Assembly (NCBI GenBank): GCA_020444165.1
Contig: JAHLLK010000008.1
Coordinates: 67,885-131,884 of the forward strand
From: Deltaproteobacteria bacterium
GTDB lineage: Bacteria; Desulfobacterota; Desulfarculia; Desulfarculales; Desulfarculaceae
Reading direction: 5' to 3'
Length of the DNA: 64,000 bases
Shown here: piece after piece, positions 1 through 7,361 of the stretch
How positions within the stretch are numbered: the first letter of the stretch is position 1
Layout of the letters: each line of letters opens with the position of its first letter
Notes under the pieces: model-generated
What the model saw: only the letters and a program-made list of their open reading frames with translations
Databases searched by the model: none
Told to the model about the DNA's origin: nothing
Program-made: the position numbers and the translations under genes

Positions 1-2205
1 GACCCGGGCTCGGCCGGCATCGCCACCCTGGGCGGCATGATCAACACCAACGCCAGCGGCATCCGGGCCGTGAAGTACGGCACCACCAAGGACTACGTCA
101 TGGGCCTGGAAGTGGTGCTGGCCGATGGCCGGGTGCTCAAGACCGGCACCATCGCCCCCAAATCCTCCAGCGGCTACGACCTGACCCAGCTCTTCTGCCG
201 CTCCGAGGGCACCCTGGGGGTCATCACCCAGGCCGTGCTCAAGATCCTGCCCCAGCCGGAATACTCCATCGCCTCGCGCCTGGAGTTCCCGGACATCGAG
301 GGCGCCGGCCAGGCCGTCACCGACATGCTCACCGGCGGCGTCCCCATCGCCACCTGCGAGATCCTGGACAACGCCTCCCTGGCCGTGCTGCAGCAGGCCA
401 TCGGGCTCACGGTCCCCGAAGGCGTGGGCTGTGTCCTGATGCTGGAGCTGGACGGCCACCGCGCCGCCGTGTCCGATCAGGTGCAGCGGGTCAATGAAAT
501 CTGCCTGAAGAACGGCAGCACCGGGCAGATCTGGACCGACGACCCGGCCGAAAAGGCCCCCCTCTGGGAGGCCCGGCACAAGCTGGTGCCGGCCATGAGC
601 CGCCTCAAGCCCGGCTACCGCTTGGTGCCGGTGATGGAGGACTTCGGCGTTCCTGTCTCCAAGATCCCCGAGACCATCAAGCAGATCCAGTCCATCGGCG
701 ACAAGTACGGCTTCCCCATCGCCACCTTCGGCCACATCGGCGACGGCAACCTGCACGCCACCTTTGTCATGGACGTGAAAGAGCCGGACCAGTGGGACGC
801 GGTCAAGAAGATCGCCTTCGAGCTGGTGGACGTCACCGCCCAGATGGAAGGCACCATGAGCGCCGAGCACGGCCTCGGCATGGCCAAGTCCCCCTACGTG
901 GACCGCGAGCTCGGCGCCCTGGGCCTGGAACTCATGGAAAAGATCAAGAAGGCCCTGGACCCGGACAACATCCTGAACCCCCACAAGCTGGGGCTCGCCG
1001 GCTCCATCGACGACATCTACGCCCACTCGGCCTTCGGCCCCCTGGCCGCCAAGTCCGACCAGGTGAAAAGCTTCGGCGAGGTGGACAACGAGATCCTGGC
1101 CTGCATCCAGTGCGGCTTCTGCACCCTGGGCTGCCCCACCTTTGCCCAGACCGGCCTGGAGTCCATGAACGCCCGCGGCCGGGTGAGCCTGGCCTTCCAC
1201 ATGCTCACGGGCTATTTGCAGCCCGGCCCCGAAATCGCCGAGCGCCTGTACCAATGCATGCTCTGCCTGAACTGCAAGTACACCTGCCCGGCCCAGATCA
1301 ACGTGGCCGCCATCGTGCAAGCGGCCCGCCGCCGCCTGGTGGACGAGGGCTACCTGCCCGAGAGCTTCAAACAGCTCATGAGCCACATGCTCGACCTGGG
1401 CAACCCCCTCTTGCAGCCCAAGGAGACCCGCATGGACTCCTACCCGGCCGGCTGGGAAGCCAAGGCCGCGGCCAAAAACCTGCTGCACCTGGGCTGCGTA
1501 AGCTCCTACCAGGACGTGAAGATCATCCCCGCGGTCATGAAGATCCTCGACACGGCCGGCTTCGATTACACCACCAAGGGCGAGGACGAGTCCTGCTGCG
1601 GCTACCTGGCCTACCTGGTGGGCGACATGGCCACCTTCGACGCCTGCGCCGACAAGTGCCTGGCCAATTTCGCCTCCACCAACGCCGACACCATCATCAC
1701 CACCTGCGCCGGCTGCCACAAGACCTTCCACGACCTCTACCCCAAGTACGGCCATAAGGGCGGCCAAAAGTCCGAGCACTTCATCGAGACCCTGGCCCGC
1801 CTCGTCGAAGAGAAGAAACTCTCCTTCGACCCCGACGCCAAGCCGGCCAAGGTGGCCTACCACGATCCCTGCGACATCGGCCGCCACATGGGCATCTACG
1901 AGCCGCCCCGCCAGGTCATCAAGGCCCTCCCCAACGTCGAATTCGTGGAATTCCCGCGCAACCGCAACCTGGCCAAGTGCTGCGGAGGCGGCGGTGGCGT
2001 CAAAGCCTTCGATAACCCCCTGGCCGGCGACATCGCCTTCGAACGCATCAAGGAGGCCATCTCCGTGGGCGCCGACACCGTCGTCTCCGCCTGCCCCTCC
2101 TGCAAGAACTCCCTCAACCAGGCCGCCGCCCGGGCCAAGAAAGAAAAGCTCGGCAAGATCAAGGTCCTGGACATCACCGAACTGGTGGCCCAGCGGCTGG
2201 CTTAG
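1..2205 (+). CDS. FAD-linked oxidase fused to Fe-S/CCG subunit (GlcD-GlcF type), 5' end outside window
   Basis: This is the 3' part of a flavin and iron-sulfur 2-hydroxyacid dehydrogenase of the glycolate oxidase/D-lactate dehydrogenase type, with the GlcD-like and GlcF-like subunits in one chain. The frame is open from base 1, so the N-terminus lies upstream; 734 residues are visible. They begin inside the FAD-binding domain (NTNASGIRAVKYG), continue through the FAD-oxidase C-terminal domain (FGHIGDGNLH near residue 243), then two 4Fe-4S motifs (CIQCGFC near 368, CMLCLNC near 418) and two cysteine-rich CCG domains (SCCGY near 531, KCCGGGGG near 660). The family oxidises D-lactate, glycolate or related acids and passes electrons on through the Fe-S clusters to a quinone or other carrier. 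The substrate cannot be told from the sequence. In some relatives a CCG cysteine is selenocysteine; here the visible motifs are all Cys. Confidence 0.9.
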   Translation, partial: DPGSAGIATLGGMINTNASGIRAVKYGTTKDYVMGLEVVLADGRVLKTGTIAPKSSSGYDLTQLFCRSEGTLGVITQAVLKILPQPEYSIASRLEFPDIEGAGQAVTDMLTGGVPIATCEILDNASLAVLQQAIGLTVPEGVGCVLMLELDGHRAAVSDQVQRVNEICLKNGSTGQIWTDDPAEKAPLWEARHKLVPAMSRLKPGYRLVPVMEDFGVPVSKIPETIKQIQSIGDKYGFPIATFGHIGDGNLHATFVMDVKEPDQWDAVKKIAFELVDVTAQMEGTMSAEHGLGMAKSPYVDRELGALGLELMEKIKKALDPDNILNPHKLGLAGSIDDIYAHSAFGPLAAKSDQVKSFGEVDNEILACIQCGFCTLGCPTFAQTGLESMNARGRVSLAFHMLTGYLQPGPEIAERLYQCMLCLNCKYTCPAQINVAAIVQAARRRLVDEGYLPESFKQLMSHMLDLGNPLLQPKETRMDSYPAGWEAKAAAKNLLHLGCVSSYQDVKIIPAVMKILDTAGFDYTTKGEDESCCGYLAYLVGDMATFDACADKCLANFASTNADTIITTCAGCHKTFHDLYPKYGHKGGQKSEHFIETLARLVEEKKLSFDPDAKPAKVAYHDPCDIGRHMGIYEPPRQVIKALPNVEFVEFPRNRNLAKCCGGGGGVKAFDNPLAGDIAFERIKEAISVGADTVVSACPSCKNSLNQAAARAKKEKLGKIKVLDITELVAQRLA

Positions 2206-2232
2206 GAGTTTGTTTTGAGGAGATAAGAGATT

Positions 2233-2278
2233 GTGGGGGGAAGGGTACTTTTTTGAAAAAAAGTACCCTTCCCCCCAC
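2233..2278. repeat. Hairpin-family repeat, copy A
   Basis: A near-perfect inverted repeat begins with GTGGGGGGAAGGGTAC, runs through a T6-g-A7 centre and closes with GTACCCTTCCCCCCAC. It is followed by a conserved tail of C-runs and AAAAAACTT (to about 2302). Related hairpins occur at 17542, 30342 and 47133, with different but self-complementary arm sequences. It sits 27 bases after the dehydrogenase stop codon, so it may act as a transcription terminator or mRNA end-protecting structure; that role is inferred from position. Confidence 0.75.
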
Positions 2279-2370
2279 ACCCCCCATTCCCCAAAAAACT
2301 TCAATGGGGTGACGGGATAGAAAGAAGCAGCTTTCGGCGGTGGAGCCGAGGCTGCGTGCGCAGAAGATCG

Positions 2371-2407
2371 GCCACCTGTCGCGGAGTCCGCGGCGGGTGG
2401 CTTTTTT
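2371..2407 (+). terminator. Rho-independent terminator
   Basis: The arms GCCACC/GGTGGC enclose CGCGG/CCGCG, giving a strong GC stem, directly followed by TTTTTT at 2402-2407. It lies between the dehydrogenase and the DUF1330 gene and 160 bases after the nearest stop, so the transcript it ends may include the hairpin at 2233 or a short untranslated RNA. Confidence 0.7.
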
Positions 2408-2492
2408 CGGGGACGGGGTGGGGCGTTGCGAGTTATGATGGTGGCCGTTCATCCATCCCTGTCTCCACGCCCACTATTCCCGGGGGGGAACC

Positions 2493-2807
2493 ATGCGCGA
2501 TGACCAGCCCTTCCTGATGTTCAACGCCCTCTGGTTCAAGCCGGACACCGGCTCAGCCACCTATAAAAAATACCTGGCCCTCGCCGCCCCGGTCCTCCGC
2601 CGCCACGGCGGACGCCTGGTCACCGGCGGCACCCCCCGCCAGGCCATCATCGGCGAGTTCGACGCGGACTTGGTCTTCTTCGTGGAGTACCCCAGTTGGG
2701 ACGCATTCCAGGCCATGCTCGCCGACCCGGAATACAAGAAGGCGCTGCCGTTCCGGGAAGAGGCGATCGTGAAGTCGTTGTTGATCAGGTGTGAGAAGAT
2801 GGGGTGA
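2493..2807 (+). CDS. DUF1330 family protein
   Basis: A 104-residue soluble protein with the pattern of DUF1330, a small ferredoxin-like-fold family. It has a YKKYLALAAPVLRRHGGR segment near residues 23-40 (the family's conserved 'Y..Y...A.....GGR') and VEYPSWDAFQAMLADPEY near 68-85 (the family's 'FPS...A..F...PEY'). The ATG follows a G-run (GGGGGGGAA) that can serve as ribosome binding site. No enzymatic role is established for the family. It stands alone between a terminator and the AT-rich island. Confidence 0.75.
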   Translation: MRDDQPFLMFNALWFKPDTGSATYKKYLALAAPVLRRHGGRLVTGGTPRQAIIGEFDADLVFFVEYPSWDAFQAMLADPEYKKALPFREEAIVKSLLIRCEKMG

Positions 2808-2996
2808 AATAGCTGCATATAACAGAGAGGGGCAACAGGGAGATTACATTTTTTAGCAATTGTTCTTTATTGGTTTCATAGGCTTGAGGTATTGTTGTGT
2901 AATGCCTCGGAGACTAAATATTTATCCTGTGTTAATGCAAAGTTAAAAAATAAGGTGCCACAATAGATGTTGTGATAACCTTATGTTGTGTTTAGA

Positions 2997-3431
2997 TCAC
3001 TTGTCGTGGCCCTTGCACTCGCTTGGGCGCTTTTTGTTTAAAAGATGTTTGGATTGAAATTGATCGTATAGTTTGTTTTCCTCGCACAAGGCACAGTGTA
3101 CATAATTTTTCCATCCCAAATATAAATCTAAAGGATTTATACTGTTTTCATAGCAAAAATACCACAGGTTGGCTCCTCCGCTATGGTGGCCAGTTTGGCG
3201 ACCATAGAACCCAAACATATCAGCTATTAAATCGCCAATCCTTGTGCGAAATCTATCCGAATTACCGGTATTGCTACCAACATAAAGAACCACGGAGGTT
3301 AGCTTTGGCTCATCCCTCCAGCCATTTTGTGAAACCAGGTAAACCCCCTTAGTTTCTCGGGGCCATTCCTGGTTATCTAATAAGCAATTTTCCAGAAGAG
3401 TTCTAATCTTATAAGGTCCCAGCCATGGCAT
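2997..3431 (-). CDS. GIY-YIG-like nuclease domain protein (putative)
   Basis: A 144-residue protein. Residues around 29-62 read KGVYLVSQ, then VVLYVGSNTG, then RFRTRIGDL, which resembles the GIY-YIG nuclease core (G-V-Y and Y-V-G in place of GIY and YIG, followed by the helix with a conserved Arg). A Cys-containing tail (CALCEEN, SECKGHDK) follows. The ATG is preceded by GAAGGGAA at a good distance. Base composition is clearly more AT-rich than the surrounding genome and codon use differs, which suggests horizontal transfer. The neighbours are a toxin-antitoxin pair. The nuclease assignment rests on a short motif only; the protein could be an inactive relative. Confidence 0.5.
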   Translation of the reverse strand: MPWLGPYKIRTLLENCLLDNQEWPRETKGVYLVSQNGWRDEPKLTSVVLYVGSNTGNSDRFRTRIGDLIADMFGFYGRQTGHHSGGANLWYFCYENSINPLDLYLGWKNYVHCALCEENKLYDQFQSKHLLNKKRPSECKGHDK

Positions 3432-3630
3432 ATTAATTTCCCTTCACCAATTTATGGTTCGCCATTGGCAGAATTAATGTTTGCTAATTTTAGCAGTATA
3501 AACAACTTTATAGATATATTTATGGTATATTTAATCTGATGCTCAATTTGTATCTTTATGATACAAAAATTATTCAAGTCGCTTAAATTAACACTATATC
3601 AACATGGTTAATATATGTCTATGTAGATTT

Positions 3631-3969
3631 CTAAGCACTTACAAGGCAACTTTCCAGCCCTGGCAAAACCTCTGGCAAATCATTTGTCACAATATCCCAA
3701 ACAATCTCCAAATCCACTCCATCGTAGTCATGGATGAGGACATCTCGTGTGGACGCCATTTCACGCCAGGGAATGCTGGGATATTTCTCTTTGACTTCTT
3801 GCGGAACCTTTTTGCAGGCCTCACCGATTATGGTAAGCGCCCTGACAACGGCGTACTGCTTTTCCATATCCTTCAAAAACTCTTCTTTGCTAACTCCTTC
3901 TACAAACGACAGAATGGCTTTCACGTTGAAAACCATGTCCTCAATATAGAGCAAATAGTCCTTTTTCAT
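3631..3969 (-). CDS. hepT: HepT-like ribonuclease toxin (DUF86)
   Basis: A 112-residue all-helical protein matching the HEPN/DUF86 family. The HEPN catalytic motif R-x4-H-x-Y is present as RDVLIHDY near residues 75-82. A helical region with IGEACKKVP near 48-56 is also typical. HepT toxins are HEPN RNases paired with a MntA nucleotidyltransferase antitoxin that neutralises them by AMPylating the motif's tyrosine (type VII systems). The start codon overlaps the stop of the upstream mntA by 4 bases (ATGA), as expected for such pairs. Located in an AT-rich island, so probably acquired. Confidence 0.85.
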   Translation of the reverse strand: MKKDYLLYIEDMVFNVKAILSFVEGVSKEEFLKDMEKQYAVVRALTIIGEACKKVPQEVKEKYPSIPWREMASTRDVLIHDYDGVDLEIVWDIVTNDLPEVLPGLESCLVSA

Positions 3970-4289
3970 ACTATTACTACTTGCTCCTCCAACACCCGAT
4001 CCCGGATGCGCGGCTTTAACAATTTATACTGTACAATTTCCACCTTACGCCCCACCAAATCAGCCACTTCTTCGTGAAGATCAACCAGCTTGCGCAAGGT
4101 CATCGTCTCATCAGTCCGAAACTCCACCAGCAAGTCCAAGTCACTATCCGGCGTGGCTTCCCCCCGCGCTACCGACCCAAAGACTCCCGCCCGGGCTACC
4201 CCATGGCGGCGCAGGACCGGCGCCAACCGGGCTGCCAGTTCCGCGATATCAACTTGATCTGTAACGTTGGACCGTACCATACGGTTCAC
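3966..4289 (-). CDS. mntA: MntA-like minimal nucleotidyltransferase antitoxin
   Basis: A 107-residue minimal nucleotidyltransferase. The signature GS-x10-D-x-D is visible as GSVARGEATPDSDLDLLVEF near residues 38-57, and a further acidic position lies near VGRKVEIV. It is translationally coupled to hepT (ATGA overlap at 3966-3969). MntA transfers AMP to HepT and thereby blocks the toxin. Two starts are possible: GTG at 4289 or ATG at 4280; neither has a strong ribosome binding site. Together the pair forms a type VII toxin-antitoxin module. Confidence 0.85.
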   Translation of the reverse strand: MNRMVRSNVTDQVDIAELAARLAPVLRRHGVARAGVFGSVARGEATPDSDLDLLVEFRTDETMTLRKLVDLHEEVADLVGRKVEIVQYKLLKPRIRDRVLEEQVVIV

Positions 4290-4351
4290 TTTATATGATC
4301 TTCTCTCGACTCGTCCGGAAAAATTACCCGGGCTGGGCTAATCAGCCCTCC

Positions 4352-6046
4352 CTACACCCGCGCCACCGCCCCCTGCTGGCTCGTATTCAAGAACGAGTAC
4401 AGATTCACCTCGCGTCCCCTGATGCCCAGCTTTTTCCGGATGTTCCGCCGGTGGGTGTGCACCGTGTCCGCGGCCAGGTTCATGGCCTCGGCGATCTGCT
4501 TGCTGGAGAGCCCCGCCTGCACGTACTGGCAGATTTGCAGCTCGGTGCGGGTGAGTTTCAGCATGCGCTCGTCCAGGCCGCGAGAGGTGCCGGCGGTGAG
4601 GCCGATGAGCTGCTTCTTGATCAGCTTCAAATAGCTGTCCCGCACGTGGTCCTCGTCCTCCGCCCGCACCCGCTCCAGGGCCGGCAACAGCACGGTCTCG
4701 ATGTTCTGGGAGATGGCCCCTTCCATCTCCTCGCGCTCGCGGTCGATGGTCTTGAGCACGTTCTTGAGCGTGATGTTCATCTCCTCGGTCTGGTGCTTCT
4801 CCCGCCGCAGGCTCTCCTCCAGGCGCTTCTGGGCGGTGATGTCCCGCAGCACGATGTGGAAGATGGAGCCCTTGTCCAGCTCCACCCGGTTGATGGTGAG
4901 CTGCAAGGGCATGCTTTGGCCGTTCTTCTTGCGGCCGTTCACCTCGCCGGTCCAGATCTCGTCCTCGTCCAGGCCCTTGATGGCCCCGTCCAGGGTGGCC
5001 ATGGCCCCGGGCGCGGCCACGTTGCGGCAGTCCATGCCCGAGAGCGCCTCGGGGCTGTACTGGAACAGCTCGCAGGCCCGGCGGTTGGCCTCCAGGATCT
5101 TCAGGTCCGGGTCCACCAAGAGGATAGCGTCGCCGGCCGACTGGAACAGGGTGCCGAACAGCTTCTCGCTGTTCATGAGCGCCTGGTTGCTGGCCCGGAG
5201 GCGCTTTTCCAGGCGCTCACGCTGGGCCACCATGCAGGAGGTGTTGGTGAGCATGAGGACGTAACCCCGGTTGCCGAGCGCCACGCTGGTCAGCGGGATG
5301 ATCTGCAAATGGTAGAACTGGGGCTGCAATTCGTCGAACAGGGTCATTTCGTGGGTTAGGTAGGGGGGATAGAACTTCAGCACCTCTTCCAGGTCGTGCC
5401 CCTCCAGGCCCAGGATCTTCCAAAAGGGCCAGCCCACGATCTGGGGCAGGCGGAACCAGCACAAGGCCGCCGCGTTGGCCTCGGCCAACAGCCCGTTGCG
5501 GTCGGCGATCATCACCAGGTCGTTGGTGGCCTGGAAGATGTTCTCGAACTTGTTCTTCTCCAGGGTCAGCCGCCGGTTGCCGCGGCGGAGCCGCTCCATC
5601 ATCTCGTGGGAGTCCACCTGCACCCAGGCCGCGGCCACCGCGCATTCCCCGGCGTCGTGGTATTGCCGGAGCCAGTTGATGGCCACCTTCTTCTCGGCTT
5701 CGTCGGCGTCCATGTGGTCGATGATCTCTTCCAGGCTGTGAATCACGGTCTTGAAGCAGCCCAGGAATTGCTCCAGGGTCACCCCCCGGTTCAGGTGCCG
5801 CTGCGACTCGGCCACCAGGAACCCGCCCACTTCCAGATCGCTCTGAATTAGCCGACCAAAGGACCACGACTGGAAGGAGCTGGCCAACTCCCAGATGGGG
5901 GTGAGCACCCCGTAGTAGGCCTGCACGCAGTCGTGACGGCGGGCGGTGGTCTGCTGGAGGTAGCCGGCCTCGGCCATGCGCCGGGGCCAGATCTCCAGGA
6001 AATCCTCCAGGTGGTTCTTGAGGCGCAAGAGCAGGGTAGGGGTCAT
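4352..6046 (-). CDS. PAS-domain transcriptional regulator with C-terminal LuxR-type HTH
   Basis: A 564-residue cytoplasmic regulator. After an N-terminal helical region come two PAS domains (about residues 167-275, NKFENIFQATNDLVMIADRNG-like start; and about 293-410, containing DAILLVDPDLKILEANRRA). A coiled-coil linker (REKHQTEEMN...) follows, then a LuxR/FixJ-type helix-turn-helix at about 498-564 (LTRTELQICQYVQAGLSSKQIA; HTHRRNIRKKLGI). No kinase or receiver domain is seen, so it probably binds a ligand or redox cofactor in a PAS domain and acts directly on DNA. I chose the ATG at 6046 because GGGAGG sits 5 bases before it. A longer reading from 6187 would add 47 hydrophobic residues from AT-rich DNA and is less likely. 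It diverges from the cobalt transporter operon and might regulate it (inference). Confidence 0.75.
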   Translation of the reverse strand: MTPTLLLRLKNHLEDFLEIWPRRMAEAGYLQQTTARRHDCVQAYYGVLTPIWELASSFQSWSFGRLIQSDLEVGGFLVAESQRHLNRGVTLEQFLGCFKTVIHSLEEIIDHMDADEAEKKVAINWLRQYHDAGECAVAAAWVQVDSHEMMERLRRGNRRLTLEKNKFENIFQATNDLVMIADRNGLLAEANAAALCWFRLPQIVGWPFWKILGLEGHDLEEVLKFYPPYLTHEMTLFDELQPQFYHLQIIPLTSVALGNRGYVLMLTNTSCMVAQRERLEKRLRASNQALMNSEKLFGTLFQSAGDAILLVDPDLKILEANRRACELFQYSPEALSGMDCRNVAAPGAMATLDGAIKGLDEDEIWTGEVNGRKKNGQSMPLQLTINRVELDKGSIFHIVLRDITAQKRLEESLRREKHQTEEMNITLKNVLKTIDREREEMEGAISQNIETVLLPALERVRAEDEDHVRDSYLKLIKKQLIGLTAGTSRGLDERMLKLTRTELQICQYVQAGLSSKQIAEAMNLAADTVHTHRRNIRKKLGIRGREVNLYSFLNTSQQGAVARV

Positions 6047-6207
6047 GGGGTCCTCCCGGCCTGGGGTAGGCCGCCAAACCGGTGCCGCAAGGGCACATAA
6101 AAAGATAAATGGTTTAAATAAAAACAGAAAACCATCAATGACCACGGCCAAAGTCAGAAATAATATTGAGTAGACGAATCTACTCATTTATTAACCGAAA
6201 TCTGCCC

Positions 6208-6237
6208 TTGGGACAAGAACTACTCGCAGACTAGAAT
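6208..6237 (+). promoter_or_regulatory. Candidate sigma-70 promoter of the cbiM operon
   Basis: TTGGGA (6208-6213) and TAGAAT (6232-6237) are 18 bases apart in the divergent intergenic region. The predicted transcription start near 6244 lies just before the inverted repeat at 6255. Confidence 0.45.
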
Positions 6238-6254
6238 AGAGAAAATGTTATCTG

Positions 6255-6273
6255 ATAGGTAGGTAATACCTAT
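6255..6273. promoter_or_regulatory. Perfect inverted repeat, candidate operator before cbiM
   Basis: ATAGGTA-GGTAA-TACCTAT is a perfect 7-bp inverted repeat with a 5-base centre. It lies 26 bases before the cbiM start and just downstream of the candidate promoter, a place where a repressor would block transcription. The half-site does not match the nickel-regulator NikR consensus I know. The binding protein is unknown. Confidence 0.4.
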
Positions 6274-6299
6274 AACCTCTCGTTACATCGGAGACGCCG

Positions 6300-7361
6300 A
6301 TGCATATAACCGAAGGTATCATCACCGGGGTCCCCGCCGCGGCCTACACGGCGGCCGGTTTGGCCGCGGTGGGCTGGGGCGCGGCGGCCATGAAACGCTT
6401 CGCCGCCCGCTGGCCGGAGAAGAAACCCCTTTTGGGCATGGCCGGCGCTTTCATCTTTTTCATCTCGCTCATCCCCATCCCGGCTTTCACCGGCACCTGC
6501 ACCCACCCCACCGGCACCCCCCTGGCGGCCATCCTGCTGGGCCCGGCGGTGGGCATCGCGCTCACCGGGGTCAGTCTCTTGTTGCAGGCGGCCTTCTTCG
6601 CCCACGGCGGCTTCGGCACCTGGGGGGCCAATGTCATGGCCCTGGGCGTGGCCGGCTGCCTGGTGGGCTGGAGCGTTTTCCAGGTGGCCCGGCGGCTGGG
6701 GCTCCCCTTGTGGGCGGCCGGGGCCGCGGCCGGCCTCTTGGGGGATCTGGCCGTGTACGGGGTCTCGGGCCTCATCCTGGGCGCCACCCTGGCCCACGGC
6801 CCCAGCCCGCAATATTCCCAGGGCGGCTATCTCCTGGCCATCTACGGCATGTACCTGCCGACCCAGCTGCCCATCGCCTTGGGCGAGATGGTCTTGACCG
6901 GGCTCTTGCTCTCCTTCGCGGCCAAACGCCGTCCCGAGGTGTTGGCCGACCTGGGCATCAACCCCGGGCCCTCTTCGCCCAAGTTGCGCGCCGCCGGCGG
7001 GGCGCTCTTGCTTCTATTCATATTGGCCCTGGTGTGGCCCGTGGCCGCGGGAGCCTCGAGCGCGACGCCCGCGTCGGAGCCGGCCGTGGCCAGCCAGGCC
7101 GCCGAGGCCCCCGCTCTGGCCGGCATGGACGAGGCGGTGAACGAACGCCTGGCCGAGGAGGCCGGGGTGCCGGCCCGGGACCCTTACCTGGACACCGAGT
7201 CCCTGGGTGATCTGTGGAACTCGCTGCTGCTCCTGGCCGGCGGGATCTGCGGCTTCATCCTGGGCCGCTGGTGGCACCTGTTGTGGGGCAAGAAGCCGGC
7301 CGCGGACCCCCGGCCGGCCGCGCCCCAGGGCAATTGGCAGGAGGGGCCTACATGCCCCTGA
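6300..7361 (+). CDS. cbiM: Cobalt (or nickel) ECF transporter substrate-binding component, CbiM with C-terminal CbiN/PDGLE-like part
   Basis: A 353-residue membrane protein. It starts with MHITEGIITG, whose N-terminal Met-x-His is the metal-binding signature of CbiM/NikM S-components. Conserved membrane segments follow, including PAFTGTCTHPTGTPLAAI and FFAHGGFGTWGANV. After about residue 225 comes an extra part with two membrane helices (about 235-255 and 305-325) flanking a loop, PVNERLAEEAG-like, which resembles the CbiN/PDGLE accessory subunit, so this is a CbiM-CbiN type fusion. The next gene supplies the T and A components and its start overlaps the end of this one by 10 bases. Neighbouring corrinoid genes favour cobalt over nickel; this is inference. 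Confidence 0.85.
   Translation: MHITEGIITGVPAAAYTAAGLAAVGWGAAAMKRFAARWPEKKPLLGMAGAFIFFISLIPIPAFTGTCTHPTGTPLAAILLGPAVGIALTGVSLLLQAAFFAHGGFGTWGANVMALGVAGCLVGWSVFQVARRLGLPLWAAGAAAGLLGDLAVYGVSGLILGATLAHGPSPQYSQGGYLLAIYGMYLPTQLPIALGEMVLTGLLLSFAAKRRPEVLADLGINPGPSSPKLRAAGGALLLLFILALVWPVAAGASSATPASEPAVASQAAEAPALAGMDEAVNERLAEEAGVPARDPYLDTESLGDLWNSLLLLAGGICGFILGRWWHLLWGKKPAADPRPAAPQGNWQEGPTCP

Noticed and set aside
6047..6187. N-terminal membrane segment of the PAS-LuxR protein
   Set aside because: The extra 47 hydrophobic residues come from AT-rich intergenic sequence, while the internal ATG at 6046 has a strong GGGAGG signal.
6255..6273. NikR operator
   Set aside because: The half-sites and spacing do not fit the GTATGA-type or GTGTTAC-type motifs that I know for NikR.
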